DNA of 64,000 nucleotides from Legionella santicrucis. Its GTDB lineage: Bacteria > Pseudomonadota > Gammaproteobacteria > Legionellales > Legionellaceae. Of the stretch, positions 8,563 through 16,764 are shown one piece after another. Each line of letters starts with the position of its first letter. Within the stretch, counting starts at the first letter, position 1. The position numbers and the translations under genes are program-made. The notes under the pieces were generated by a model that was not told where the DNA came from, ran no database searches, and saw only the letters and a list, made by a program, of their open reading frames with translations. Location: the NCBI RefSeq assembly GCF_001468135.1, contig NZ_LNYU01000081.1, forward strand, positions 62,001-126,000, in the 5' to 3' direction.

Positions 8563-9612
8563 TTATAAGCCAGCCCCAGAAGTTTCTGAGTTAAATCTAA
8601 AAATATTTTTCTTGCTGTTGTTCAAATGCAAGATTTCACGAGTATATTCGGTAAAGTTATTCTCACTATACTGTTTAATAGTCGACCGCCAGAAACGATA
8701 AGCGCCTTCGTTGCCAGGCAGGACCATCACCTCCCATTCACCAGGAAATTTTTTAAAACATTGCTCTGCAACATAACGACCAATACCTTTATTTTTGAAT
8801 TTTCGTGCAATAAAAAATTGTGCCATATTAAACTCAACGTCAGCGTCACTTCCCTTTTTATCCACTATAGCAAAGCCAGCCAGTTCATTTTTATAACGAA
8901 TAACAAATGGAAAAGAGTTTTGATCTTCCCAATATTTTTTAAAATCAATACACTCATACAAGCCATCTTCTGGAATTTCCCATCCTTTCTCCCCTCCGAT
9001 GTATTCACTCATATCGTAAACATAAAATCGGCCTAAATTTTGAATGGCCGGATAATCTTCCAAGGTAGCGGGGAGGAGCTCAATTTTATCGTAAGCTATG
9101 GATAAATTAGAAATAGAATACCAGGCTACCTCATTATTTCCATATCTTCCTATCCCGGCATAGCTCATGCCGGCTTTTTCCAATACGCGACGCGAACGTT
9201 CATTTTTCAAATGAATAACGGCGATTAGTTTATCTATGGATAGGTTTTGAAATCCCCAGGTAATAAGCGCTTTTGCGAGTTCAAGACCATATCCTTTATT
9301 CCAAGCCGTTTTATGCAATGCATATGCAACTTCAATATCAGGTTGACTGTCATTGTAAGCGACATAGATTAATCCAGCGCGACCCACAAATTGGGCACTT
9401 TCTTTTTCAAAGACGCAACCAAGACTAAAGCCATATTTTTCATAGTGGGCAATGGCTTTTTCTAATCCAGCCATTATTTCAGCTTCAGTACGAATTCCTT
9501 GGCCAATATATTTCATGACATCACTATCAGTTTGTAAGGCATATAAGTTATCAAAATCCGCCAATACAGGTGCTGTAATAATTAAATTTTTAGTTTCTAA
9601 GAAAAGACTCAT
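8563..9612 (-). CDS. Protein with two GNAT acetyltransferase domains
   Basis: Fusion of two N-acetyltransferase domains in 349 residues. The first, residues about 5-165, is RimJ/RimL-like, starting LETKNLIITAPVLADFDNLYAL and with the acceptor-side motif IEVAYALHKTAWNKGYGLELAKALITWGF and NERSRRVLEKAGM near its end. The second, residues about 175-330, has its own acetyl-CoA loop FFIARKFKNKGIGRYVAEQCF and EGAYRFWRSTIKQY. Substrate unknown. The two halves are of different subfamilies, so the gene arose by fusion rather than duplication. Monocistronic. Confidence 0.8.
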   Translation of the reverse strand: MSLFLETKNLIITAPVLADFDNLYALQTDSDVMKYIGQGIRTEAEIMAGLEKAIAHYEKYGFSLGCVFEKESAQFVGRAGLIYVAYNDSQPDIEVAYALHKTAWNKGYGLELAKALITWGFQNLSIDKLIAVIHLKNERSRRVLEKAGMSYAGIGRYGNNEVAWYSISNLSIAYDKIELLPATLEDYPAIQNLGRFYVYDMSEYIGGEKGWEIPEDGLYECIDFKKYWEDQNSFPFVIRYKNELAGFAIVDKKGSDADVEFNMAQFFIARKFKNKGIGRYVAEQCFKKFPGEWEVMVLPGNEGAYRFWRSTIKQYSENNFTEYTREILHLNNSKKNIFRFNSETSGAGL

Positions 9613-10187
9613 AATGCTTGCTCAGTAAAAAAGTTATTCATGGTTATAATTAACGCTCTGTTAACATGTTTACTGAAGATAATAGTTCATTCCATAGAAG
9701 ACAAGCTTTGTGTTCTTGACTAGTACAGCGGCTTGTCCCTGCTTTAATCCAATTTTTATGAACTCATTGAACGATATGATACAAGATACAATAGCACCAC
9801 ATGCATGTTTGGCTTTGCACTTGCTTGCTCTCAGCCCAGATCGTTAACCAAAAATTTGCTCCTGAGTTGTGATTAAAACTTATATTTTTTGATTACTTCT
9901 TTTTCTTTTGTTTCTTTTTTGGTACAATAGCATCCATGAGAATTAAGGTATGCGAAAAAAAAGGGAGAAGATAGACTCCGGGATTTACTCAAACATATTA
10001 AAAAGTTTTTATGAATGATTAAAAAACAATATTTTCTTTTTATTGAGATACTCAGTGCTGTAAATCAGCTTGTAAAAATATCAAATTAGAAAACAATTAA
10101 ATCCTAATTTATGGTCTGCTTCATCTGATGTGCTGGAAAAAAGTCATATCTATATTCTGCAAATGTTAAATTATTGGAGAAAATATA
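9613..10187. other. AT-rich intergenic region upstream of the phosphatase gene
   Basis: 575 bp with no ORF I can support. Near the downstream gene it holds two GTAAA boxes at 10060-10064 and 10072-10076, separated by 7 bp, which resemble a CpxR site (GTAAA repeats), and a GGAGAA ribosome site 10-15 bp before the ATG at 10188. Confidence 0.4.
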
Positions 10188-11537
10188 ATGGCAGTTCTAT
10201 TGCGAGAAGAAGTAGATATTTATGTTAAACCGGAAATTCATGACACTGAATTAGATGGAACATTAGCAGAAGTTACTGTCGGTGATCTCCATGGAAATAT
10301 GATAAAGCTATTACATTTTTTAGTTAGGTATGGTATCGCAGATATCAGTCCAGATGACTATGAGAAGTTGGTGAAAATTTATCAAACGCCTCTTGAGAAT
10401 ATAGATAAAGAGTGCCTTGTTCAATTTAATACAATTTTAGAGAATATTACTTTCCAACGAGGAAGGATGATAAGACTTCTCGGAGATGAGTTAGCTGATC
10501 GAGGAGCGAACGATTACTTCACATTAAAGTTGTTAGAAAAACTGCAACTTAATAAAGTCCCAGTCGAAATATTACTGTCAAATCATAGTGTTGAATTTAT
10601 TGAATCTTATGAAAAAGAAGATCGTTTTCATACAACGATGGTACCCTATGAGGGAATTTGTCATTCAATAGAAAGTTTACAAAGATTGGTTGATAAAGGA
10701 GTTATATCAAGGGAGGAGGTCCTTGAATTAGCAAATGTGGGTTATAAGCCAGCACTACGAGCGATCTCATACTCGCTTAATGAAGATCTGTCTGAAATTA
10801 CGATCTACAGCCATGCCGGCATTGGGTTAGAAACTATTGAAAGCCTTGCCAAAAAATTAGATGTACCTTATTTAGATAGTTCTGCTAAAGAGTTAGCTAA
10901 AACCATCGATAATATTAATCGGGTATTTCAAGGTTACGTGGGTACAAATACAGTAAACACACTATATTCACGTGAGACAATGACGGCTGCCTATAAGTGT
11001 AATAATGAATTTGTTATTGAGTCACCGATTGAGTTTATAATGATGAACCGAAACTATGGTGCTCTGAATAGACCCGTTACTCATTCTGGCTATCGCATTA
11101 ACTTTGTTCATGGGCATGAGATAAGTGATCTGACGAAAGAAAATATTTATAATCTTGATGATGATCTTGGTAAAAGTTCCGATCCGATTTATGCACCTAA
11201 AAATCGTGGGGTATATTCGGCGGTTATGCATGTTGTTCTACCCTCTATGGCACCCACAAAATTATTGTTTGATGTACGCCAATCGCTACAAGAAAAATCC
11301 TTTGAGGATGTAGATAAACTTTATGAACCTACTTTTAACCCTAGACTTTCTCTATTTAAGCCTAAACCAATTCTGGTAGCAAAAGAGGGGGAGTTGCTTT
11401 CTTTGGAAAGACCCTTTGATAATGTAGATAAACTGTATGAGCCTATTTTAAATCCTGGACATTCTCTATTTAAGCCTAAATCAATTCTGGCAGCAGAGGA
11501 AGAGTTACCTACTTGGGAAAAACTTTTCTCCAATTGA
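10188..11537 (+). CDS. Wip-like PPP-family phosphatase, probable Dot/Icm effector
   Basis: A 449-residue protein with the metallophosphatase motifs of the PPP family in order: GDLHGN (32-37), GDELADRG (99-106), NHSVEF (132-137, the GNHE position), SHAGIG (208-213) and FVHGHE (307-311). These are the metal-binding Asp, His and Asn residues. The arrangement, with long insertions between motifs, resembles the Legionella WipA/WipB effectors, which are translocated phosphatases; that link is from family knowledge. The last 78 residues are a tandem duplication of about 38 residues (VDKLYEP...LFKPK), ending in a Glu-rich tail of the kind seen in Dot/Icm signals. No signal peptide. Translocation is inferred, not shown. 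Confidence 0.75.
   Translation: MAVLLREEVDIYVKPEIHDTELDGTLAEVTVGDLHGNMIKLLHFLVRYGIADISPDDYEKLVKIYQTPLENIDKECLVQFNTILENITFQRGRMIRLLGDELADRGANDYFTLKLLEKLQLNKVPVEILLSNHSVEFIESYEKEDRFHTTMVPYEGICHSIESLQRLVDKGVISREEVLELANVGYKPALRAISYSLNEDLSEITIYSHAGIGLETIESLAKKLDVPYLDSSAKELAKTIDNINRVFQGYVGTNTVNTLYSRETMTAAYKCNNEFVIESPIEFIMMNRNYGALNRPVTHSGYRINFVHGHEISDLTKENIYNLDDDLGKSSDPIYAPKNRGVYSAVMHVVLPSMAPTKLLFDVRQSLQEKSFEDVDKLYEPTFNPRLSLFKPKPILVAKEGELLSLERPFDNVDKLYEPILNPGHSLFKPKSILAAEEELPTWEKLFSN
11301..11537 (+). repeat. Tandem 114-bp duplication at the 3' end of the phosphatase gene
   Basis: Two in-frame copies, starting at 11301 and 11415, 114 bp apart, each encoding a 38-residue unit beginning F(E/D)(D/N)VDKLYEP and containing SLFKPK. 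The copies have diverged at about a quarter of residues, so the duplication is not recent. It lies in the C-terminal region where the secretion signal is expected. Confidence 0.8.
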
Positions 11538-11570
11538 ACAAGGGTACATTTCACATACTGAGATTAAGTA

Positions 11571-11603
11571 AACGTAGGTTGGGGCCTTGGCCCGACCTAC
11601 GTT
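11571..11603. repeat. Palindromic element, possible bidirectional terminator
   Basis: AACGTAGGT at 11571-11579 pairs with ACCTACGTT at 11595-11603; the inner arms TTGGGGCC and GGCCCG extend the stem around a TT loop. It sits between two convergent genes, 34 bp after the phosphatase stop. Its outer arm, GTAGGTTGGG, is shared with the palindromes at 15171-15244, so it belongs to the same interspersed family. Confidence 0.6.
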
Positions 11604-11648
11604 AGTATTATTAAGTAATACTCGCATAGTTAAGATTAGCGTTAAAAT

Positions 11649-12062
11649 TTAATGATGAGCTATCCAAGAATGTAAATAAGCCATTGCCGGTGTTATGGTA
11701 GCAGCAGAGTGTCCAGATCTGTCTTTATAGAGACATACCCAACTGTCTTGACCTTCAATATCAATACCTATTGGGCCTCTTTCAAAAATTAAAGAATCTA
11801 CAGCATGCAATGCTTGTTGTTTTGCATCATTTTCATTAGTTGCTCTGAAAGCTCCGATAGCAAAAGTCCATTGATCATTAGTATCATAACTGTTGGATCT
11901 CACGGCTCCATACCAAAGACCGTTTTCTTTTATGACCTCAGAAATACCTACGGCTTGCAATCCAGATACTGACGGACAACTATTGGGTTTCTCGGGGGGC
12001 GTAGCAAAACTAAATTGGGATAGTGATAAGAATAAAATTGTATTTATAACTTTTAATTTCAT
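11649..12062 (-). CDS. Small secreted protein, DUF4949-like
   Basis: A 137-residue exported protein of a type common in Legionella. Start ATG 12062 has AAAGGAAA just ahead; the in-frame codons further upstream to 12098 would spoil the signal peptide. Signal peptide MKLKVINTILFLSLSQFSFA is followed by a mature part containing CPSVSGLQAVGISE, GLWYGAVRSNSYDTNDQWTFAIG and WVCLYKD, with two cysteines. The pattern fits the family annotated as DUF4949, which has no assigned function. Convergent with the phosphatase. Confidence 0.65.
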   Translation of the reverse strand: MKLKVINTILFLSLSQFSFATPPEKPNSCPSVSGLQAVGISEVIKENGLWYGAVRSNSYDTNDQWTFAIGAFRATNENDAKQQALHAVDSLIFERGPIGIDIEGQDSWVCLYKDRSGHSAATITPAMAYLHSWIAHH

Positions 12063-12274
12063 GATTTTCCTTTGAAAAATTTTAAAAAATATTTCCATAA
12101 TTACTCAGTTCGCATCGAAAATTTTTCCGATGGGCGCTAAGTAAGTAGAGAATATACCTTAATCCGATCATTTAAATCCAACAGTAAATATATAATTTTT
12201 TGTAAATTTCTGATGCGATTATAGAGTAAAATGTATTCAGATTTTGCACTCATCCGTAAGAAATGAAAAAACAC

Positions 12275-12305
12275 TTGACCTTGCCGTTGCGTCAACCTTT
12301 ATCGT
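12275..12305 (+). promoter_or_regulatory. Candidate MerR-type promoter with dyad operator
   Basis: TTGAC at 12275-12279 and GTCAA at 12291-12295 form an inverted repeat with an 11-bp gap. TTGACC also serves as a -35, and TATCGT at 12300-12305 as a -10, leaving a 19-bp spacer, the over-long spacing that MerR-family activators correct by twisting DNA. It lies 28 bp before the regulator start, so autoregulation is likely. Confidence 0.5.
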
Positions 12306-12333
12306 GTACTTTGTCGGTTAGAGGAGTGCAATA

Positions 12334-13095
12334 GTGGTATACACGATAAACCAATTAGCGAAGCTTTCAGGTGTCAGTACACGCACATTGCGATTTTATG
12401 ACGAAATTGGTTTGCTAGCGCCTGCTTTTTATGGCGAGAATCAGTATCGTTATTATAAAGAAGAGCAGTTACTTCTGCTTCAGCAAATTCTATTTTTTCG
12501 TGAGCTTGGGCTCTCTCTAAATGACATTCAACGGATTTTAAGCAGTAATGATTTCGATAAAATTAAATCATTAAACGCTCATAAATCCATGTTGCGATCA
12601 GGGCTTAAGCGAACAGCAACGCTAATAAAGACTATTGATAAAACCATTTCACATTTAAGAGGCAAAATAATCATGCGTGATGCAGAAATGTATGATGGAT
12701 TTGATCCAATCAAACAACAAGAGCACGAAAAATATATGCTCGATACAGGTATCATGTCACAAAAACAGATTGATGATAGTTGGCAGCGTGTTTCTCATTG
12801 GAGGAAACATGATTGGGAACAATTTAAAGAAGCAGGTGAAAAACTTCATGTGGCAATTGTGGATGCACTCGAACAAGGTCAGAAGGTAGAGTCAGATAGT
12901 GTTCAAAAACTTATTCAACAGCATTACGATTGGGTTAATAATTTTTGGACACCAAACAAAGAAACTTATTTAGGGCTTGGACAAATGTACCTTGACCATC
13001 CTGATTTTCATTCATTTTACACTCAGTTGCACCCAGATTTGGTAGAGTATTTAGTTGCCGCTATGAAAGTGTTTGCAGAGTGTGCATTATCTTAA
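12334..13095 (+). CDS. MerR-family regulator with TipAS-like ligand domain
   Basis: A transcription activator of the MerR family, 253 residues. The N-terminal winged helix (residues 1-70) shows YTINQLAKLSGVSTRTLRFYDEIGLLAP, ENQYRYY and LGLSLNDIQRIL; a long dimerisation helix follows. The C-terminal half (about 115-250) matches the all-helical TipAS antibiotic-binding fold, with QLHPDLVEYLVAAMKVFAE at its end and WQRVSHWRKHDWEQ near its start. TipA-type proteins bind ligands such as thiopeptides or other drugs and turn on resistance genes; the ligand here is unknown. The GTG start has GAGGAG 7 bp ahead. The MATE exporter 183 bp downstream is the natural target. Confidence 0.85.
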   Translation: MVYTINQLAKLSGVSTRTLRFYDEIGLLAPAFYGENQYRYYKEEQLLLLQQILFFRELGLSLNDIQRILSSNDFDKIKSLNAHKSMLRSGLKRTATLIKTIDKTISHLRGKIIMRDAEMYDGFDPIKQQEHEKYMLDTGIMSQKQIDDSWQRVSHWRKHDWEQFKEAGEKLHVAIVDALEQGQKVESDSVQKLIQQHYDWVNNFWTPNKETYLGLGQMYLDHPDFHSFYTQLHPDLVEYLVAAMKVFAECALS

Positions 13096-13278
13096 CGCCG
13101 GCAAGCTATCAAACTGAGCGTGTGGCTTTGTTTGCTGGAGCACAGCGTAATCAAGGATTTATTCCAAACCCAATAGAGGGAATTGCAGGAGTTAGCACTT
13201 TCCCTCTGTTACCTATGATATCATTTGTGAAAATAAATAATCACTCTATTCTGGTCAAGCCATAGAAGGCTTATTTGC

Positions 13279-14610
13279 ATGAAAAATAATGTATCTCCAC
13301 TACTCAAATTAATATTCCCTCTTGTGCTGACAGGTTTGGTGCAATCTGCTGTTTGGTTTTTCGAAACACTTTTTCTTTCGCATTTAAGCCCAGAGATTTT
13401 AGCTGCCGGCTCATTAGTTAGTTGGTCATTTGGTACTGTTGTTGTGATACTTTTTGGAACCTTAAGCTCTATCAATATATTAGTAGCACATAAATATGGT
13501 GCTCAAGATGAGCATGGCATTTTACTTGTAGTGCGTGATGGATTTTGGCTTGCTATTTTATTTGCTATACCCATTTTTTTATTATTTTGGAATATGTCTC
13601 CACTCTTTTTGCTATTGGGACAAAGCCCTGCTATTGTGCTGCTTGCCAAAACCTATTTACATGCTATGGCGTGGGGTATTTTGCCCAACGTGATTATGAT
13701 AGCTTTGCTCGAGGTATTTATGGGGTTGGGGCATGCGCGCCTTATTTTAATATTCAATATATTTTCTGTTTCATTAACTATTTTTTTTAGTTTTTCTCTT
13801 ATTTTCGGTAAATTTGGGCTGCCTATGCTCGGTATTGCTGGCGCTGGTTGGGGGCTTACTATTAGCAATTGGATTGTAGGTCTTTCCATAGGAGGATATG
13901 CTTTAACGAATAGAAACTATAAACACTATTTTAGCTTTATATTCGATTTCACCAGACCTTCTCATTTAATTGAACTGTTGCATGTTGGTGCTCCCATGGG
14001 GCTAATGTATTGTGTTGAAGTTGCTTTTTTCTTTGCATTGACTTTAGTAATGGGTTCATTTGGTAGTTTAGTTATGGCTGCAAATCAAGTTGCTTTACAA
14101 TATCTTGGAACATTGATGTCTGTAATTTTTTCTACTGCACAAGCTGTAACGGTGCGTATGGGGCATTTATTAGGCGCGGGCAATAAAGTTGCAGCAGAAA
14201 AGTCCGCCTATATCGGTGTGTTTATTTCAATGCTATTTATGCTGCTTGTTGCTATTTGTTATTGGTGTTTTCCCTCTCAGTTAATTTCAATCGATTTTAA
14301 TGTTAATAAACCTGAAAATATAGAAATAGTCCATTTTGCAACTCAGTTCTTAATGGTGAGCGCCTTCTTTCAGATTTTTGACGCCATCAGGATTTCTTTA
14401 TTTGGTGCATTACGCGCTTTAAAAGATACGCATTTCACCTTATTCATTTCCACCTTTAGCTTTTGGGGCATTGCATTACCTATAGGCTATTTTATGGCGA
14501 CTCGCTTAGCATTGGACGGCGTTGGTCTTTGGTGGGGAATGGTTTTAGCTGCCAGCTTTAGTGTTCTATTATTGCTTTGGCGCTTTAAATCTAAAATTAA
14601 GTATTATTAA
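13279..14610 (+). CDS. MATE-family multidrug efflux transporter
   Basis: A 443-residue inner-membrane protein with about 12 hydrophobic helices in two repeats, each beginning with a MATE-type motif: LIFPLVLTGLVQSAVWFFETLFLSHL near the N-terminus and LLHVGAPMGLMYCVEVAFFFALTL in the second half. MATE proteins export cationic drugs using sodium or proton gradients. Its place downstream of a TipAS-type MerR regulator suggests inducible drug export; the regulatory link is inference. The stop lies in a perfect 20-bp palindrome (14602-14621, TATTATTAAA and its complement) without a GC stem. Confidence 0.87.
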   Translation: MKNNVSPLLKLIFPLVLTGLVQSAVWFFETLFLSHLSPEILAAGSLVSWSFGTVVVILFGTLSSINILVAHKYGAQDEHGILLVVRDGFWLAILFAIPIFLLFWNMSPLFLLLGQSPAIVLLAKTYLHAMAWGILPNVIMIALLEVFMGLGHARLILIFNIFSVSLTIFFSFSLIFGKFGLPMLGIAGAGWGLTISNWIVGLSIGGYALTNRNYKHYFSFIFDFTRPSHLIELLHVGAPMGLMYCVEVAFFFALTLVMGSFGSLVMAANQVALQYLGTLMSVIFSTAQAVTVRMGHLLGAGNKVAAEKSAYIGVFISMLFMLLVAICYWCFPSQLISIDFNVNKPENIEIVHFATQFLMVSAFFQIFDAIRISLFGALRALKDTHFTLFISTFSFWGIALPIGYFMATRLALDGVGLWWGMVLAASFSVLLLLWRFKSKIKYY

Positions 14611-15271
14611 ATTTAATAATAAGTGGCGTGTATTAGCACAAGTATAATACGGGATTTTTGCCACATCCCATTTCTCATCAATTATTCCCTGTTTAATAAA
14701 TCGATGAATACTCGAATTTCTGTTTGCCTCGTTGTTATGCTACAAATAAACAATAGAAATAGGTAAAAAATTCAATTACGAATTTTTAATTCGATAGAGT
14801 ACTTGTTTTGATAAATGATGCTCTATAACAAAAGAAGATTTCACCAACATTTAATAGCTCACTCCTAATTTTTGACTTAAATTGAATTACTGATGGCTTA
14901 ATCAAGAACTTTGCTAAAGCTTCCTGGGGAAGCTCTTTATATGGTCGCATTAGTGGCTAAAAGATACAACAAAGGCCTAACTACTTTTGTTACCAGGATT
15001 GAGAACAATGAAAAAACTCTGTGATGCCCAAATTAGCTCATATCATCTTTGGAGTTTTAAAAAGAGAACTGCCTTTTAATGAAAATTTATCTTGCATTTA
15101 AAGACAGTATCTACGCAGGCAATGACTACTTACGAAATAATTTACCTATTAATTTCAGGTTTAACAACGAGTAGGTTGGGTCAAGACCCAACTTAGAATC
15201 TCACTTAAAAGCAAATACTTATGTTGGGTCGCGACCCAACCTACTTGCTGTTAGATTTCTACGTTATTTTA
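14611..15271. other. Intergenic region with palindromes and possible decayed coding
   Basis: 660 bp with no intact gene. A 43-codon open stretch ending at TGA near 15022 reads LPGEALYMVALVAKRYNKG...TRIENNEKTL without a plausible start, which looks like a remnant of something, perhaps a mobile-element protein; I do not recognise it. The right end holds the palindromic pair listed separately. Confidence 0.4.
15171..15244. repeat. Pair of inverted palindromic repeats
   Basis: GTTGGGTC-AA-GACCCAAC at 15175-15192 and GTTGGGTCG-CGACCCAAC at 15223-15240, flanked by GTAG at the left end and CTAC at the right end. The two palindromes are themselves in inverted orientation, giving a nested structure of 74 bp. 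The outer sequence GTAGGTTGGG recurs in the palindrome at 11571-11603. Probably a REP-like interspersed repeat; it lies just past the stop of the gene at 15272. Confidence 0.75.
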
Positions 15272-15859
15272 TTAACTTCTGTAATTGTAGCTTCCTACTG
15301 AGGGATTAATCTCATTATATCTACTTCGTAAACGCTCTAAAGTAATAGAGCATGGGGTTAAATCTGAACGAAAATTCCTATCAAAAAATATTTCCATAAA
15401 AGGTGCTATTCTTTCAGCTATAGCGGAGTTTCCAGTAGTAAAATGAGCAAGTACAAATTGATCTATAACGCGATCCTCCAACTCCGGAAATTCCCCTAAG
15501 TTACCTCTAATCTTGCCCAAATCGTTAACAAAACCTTTATAACTCGCATTTGAACCATCAGGCTCTCCCGATCGGTAATTTGGATTTGAGCCAAAACTCC
15601 TACATAATTCTCTAAAAAATAATTTGCGTATTTCTATACAATCGTCTTTAAGAGGTAAAAGTCCTTTTGTATTTAAAATTAAATTTTCATTAGGAAAAGC
15701 ACCAATCAAATTCCTTAGTTCCCATACTTGGCTGTTTCCCTCTAGAATTCTCTTTATTACTGCTTTTAATATTGCGCTTATTTCATTTTTATCATTCCGT
15801 TGAAACAGCAAAGCTTTTAATTCAGGTATTGATTTCTTATGCAAGGTATTAGGATCCAT
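15272..15859 (-). CDS. Hypothetical protein, 195 aa
   Basis: I do not recognise this protein. It is soluble, mostly helical by composition, with N-terminal KKSIPELKALLFQRNDKNE and a mid-region rich in Gly, Asn and Ser (GSNPNYRSGEPDGSNASYKG) that may be a loop. No signal peptide or membrane segment. The last residues, SVGSYNYRS, are not Glu-rich. It stands alone between a palindromic repeat and an orphan terminator within the accessory part of the window, so it may be a Legionella-specific gene and possibly an effector, but nothing in the sequence proves this. Confidence 0.5.
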   Translation of the reverse strand: MDPNTLHKKSIPELKALLFQRNDKNEISAILKAVIKRILEGNSQVWELRNLIGAFPNENLILNTKGLLPLKDDCIEIRKLFFRELCRSFGSNPNYRSGEPDGSNASYKGFVNDLGKIRGNLGEFPELEDRVIDQFVLAHFTTGNSAIAERIAPFMEIFFDRNFRSDLTPCSITLERLRSRYNEINPSVGSYNYRS

Positions 15860-15890
15860 TTTAACTTCTCTCTTGAAAATGGTTGATTAT

Positions 15891-15926
15891 ATTATCAAAA
15901 AAATAAAAAGCCTCCGGATTTGGGAG
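15891..15926 (-). terminator. Rho-independent terminator on the minus strand
   Basis: Read on the minus strand, CCTCC (complement of 15922-15926), a 7-nt loop and GGAGG are followed by CTTTTTATTTTTTTG. It lies about 40 bp before the start of the hypothetical gene at 15859, so it must end a transcript coming from the right, where I see no minus-strand gene until the truncated hipA at 16765. Confidence 0.6.
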
Positions 15927-16233
15927 GACACTCAGTATATAAGTACGCGATCATGTCACAGATAGTGAAATATGCTAACTGTTATTAAATTACAGGTGGT
16001 TTGAAAATTACAGATTGTATTAGAGTTCTCTGCTGGTGATTAAATCTGCTCTCGTAATTGGGCTCTCACTCAATATGACTATACCTACCTTCCTTAATTT
16101 TTTTCTAGCAAGAGATTGAAAGGAACGTTTAGAGGAACATTTTTTTAAATTGATATGGATTGGTTATCGAATTAAGATGCCAAAACCCAGGCTGGGATTG
16201 GCTACAATAATTACAAAATGAGGTTTTACGAGA
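15927..16233. other. Intergenic region between orphan terminator and integrase remnant
   Basis: About 300 bp without an ORF. On the minus strand it would be the body of any transcript ended by the terminator at 15891-15926, so a small RNA is possible. On the + strand it should have held the missing N-terminal half of the integrase, but I find no recognisable trace of it. Confidence 0.35.
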
Positions 16234-16672
16234 TTACCTTTAACGGGATTACGCCGTCAGGAAGCAGCCACGTTACGCTGGGATCAAGTTGATTTAAACG
16301 CCAAAACATTAACCGTACTTGATACTAAATCATGAATCTCATACCCTGCCCCTTTCTACCTACCTCTATGAACTGTTATTATCACGCAGCCAAAAGAGGA
16401 TTAATGATTATGTTTTTCTCGGTACGAGAGCAGCAGGTCATATTATTGAGCCGCGTAAGCAAATGACCAAGGTGACCAAGCTCTCAGGTATTCATTTTAT
16501 GGTTCATCTAAGACGAACGTTTATTACTATTGCCGAGGGTCTGGATATCTCGGCTTATGCTTTAAAGCGTTTGATGAATCATAAAATGAACGGTGATATC
16601 GCTGCCTGGTATATCGTGACCGATGTTGAACGGCTTAGAAAGCCAATGCAGCAGATAACTGATTTTTTTTGA
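16234..16672 (+). pseudogene. Remnant of a tyrosine-recombinase integrase, truncated and frameshifted
   Basis: The catalytic half of a phage-type integrase. One frame (16234-16332) reads TGLRRQEAATLRWDQVDL, with the first catalytic Arg, and then hits a stop. The rest continues in the next frame from about 16328 (NHESHTLPLSTYLYELL) to 16672, with VHLRRTFITIAE holding the H-x-x-R box and MNHKMNGD its second His. The break falls in a run of As, so one or two bases have been lost. The N-terminal arm-binding and core-binding domains are absent. No intact tRNA adjoins it. A dead relic of an old integrative element. Confidence 0.75.
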
Positions 16673-16764
16673 AGTGTATGGGTATTTACCCCTTCTGCAA
16701 CGCTGTTAGAAAGACAACTGCAACAAGATGTAGTGTATGAAAATTCATGATGATTCATTGCGTC

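Noticed and set aside
8626-9036. 136-codon ORF on the + strand
   Set aside because: Lies wholly inside the tandem GNAT gene on the other strand; shadow frame.
13080-13265. 61-codon ORF between the MerR gene and the MATE gene
   Set aside because: Overlaps the MerR stop in another frame, has no ribosome site and no recognisable composition.
14931-15022. Transposase or effector fragment in the intergenic region
   Set aside because: Only a 43-codon open stretch without a start or a known motif; noted as possible decay only.
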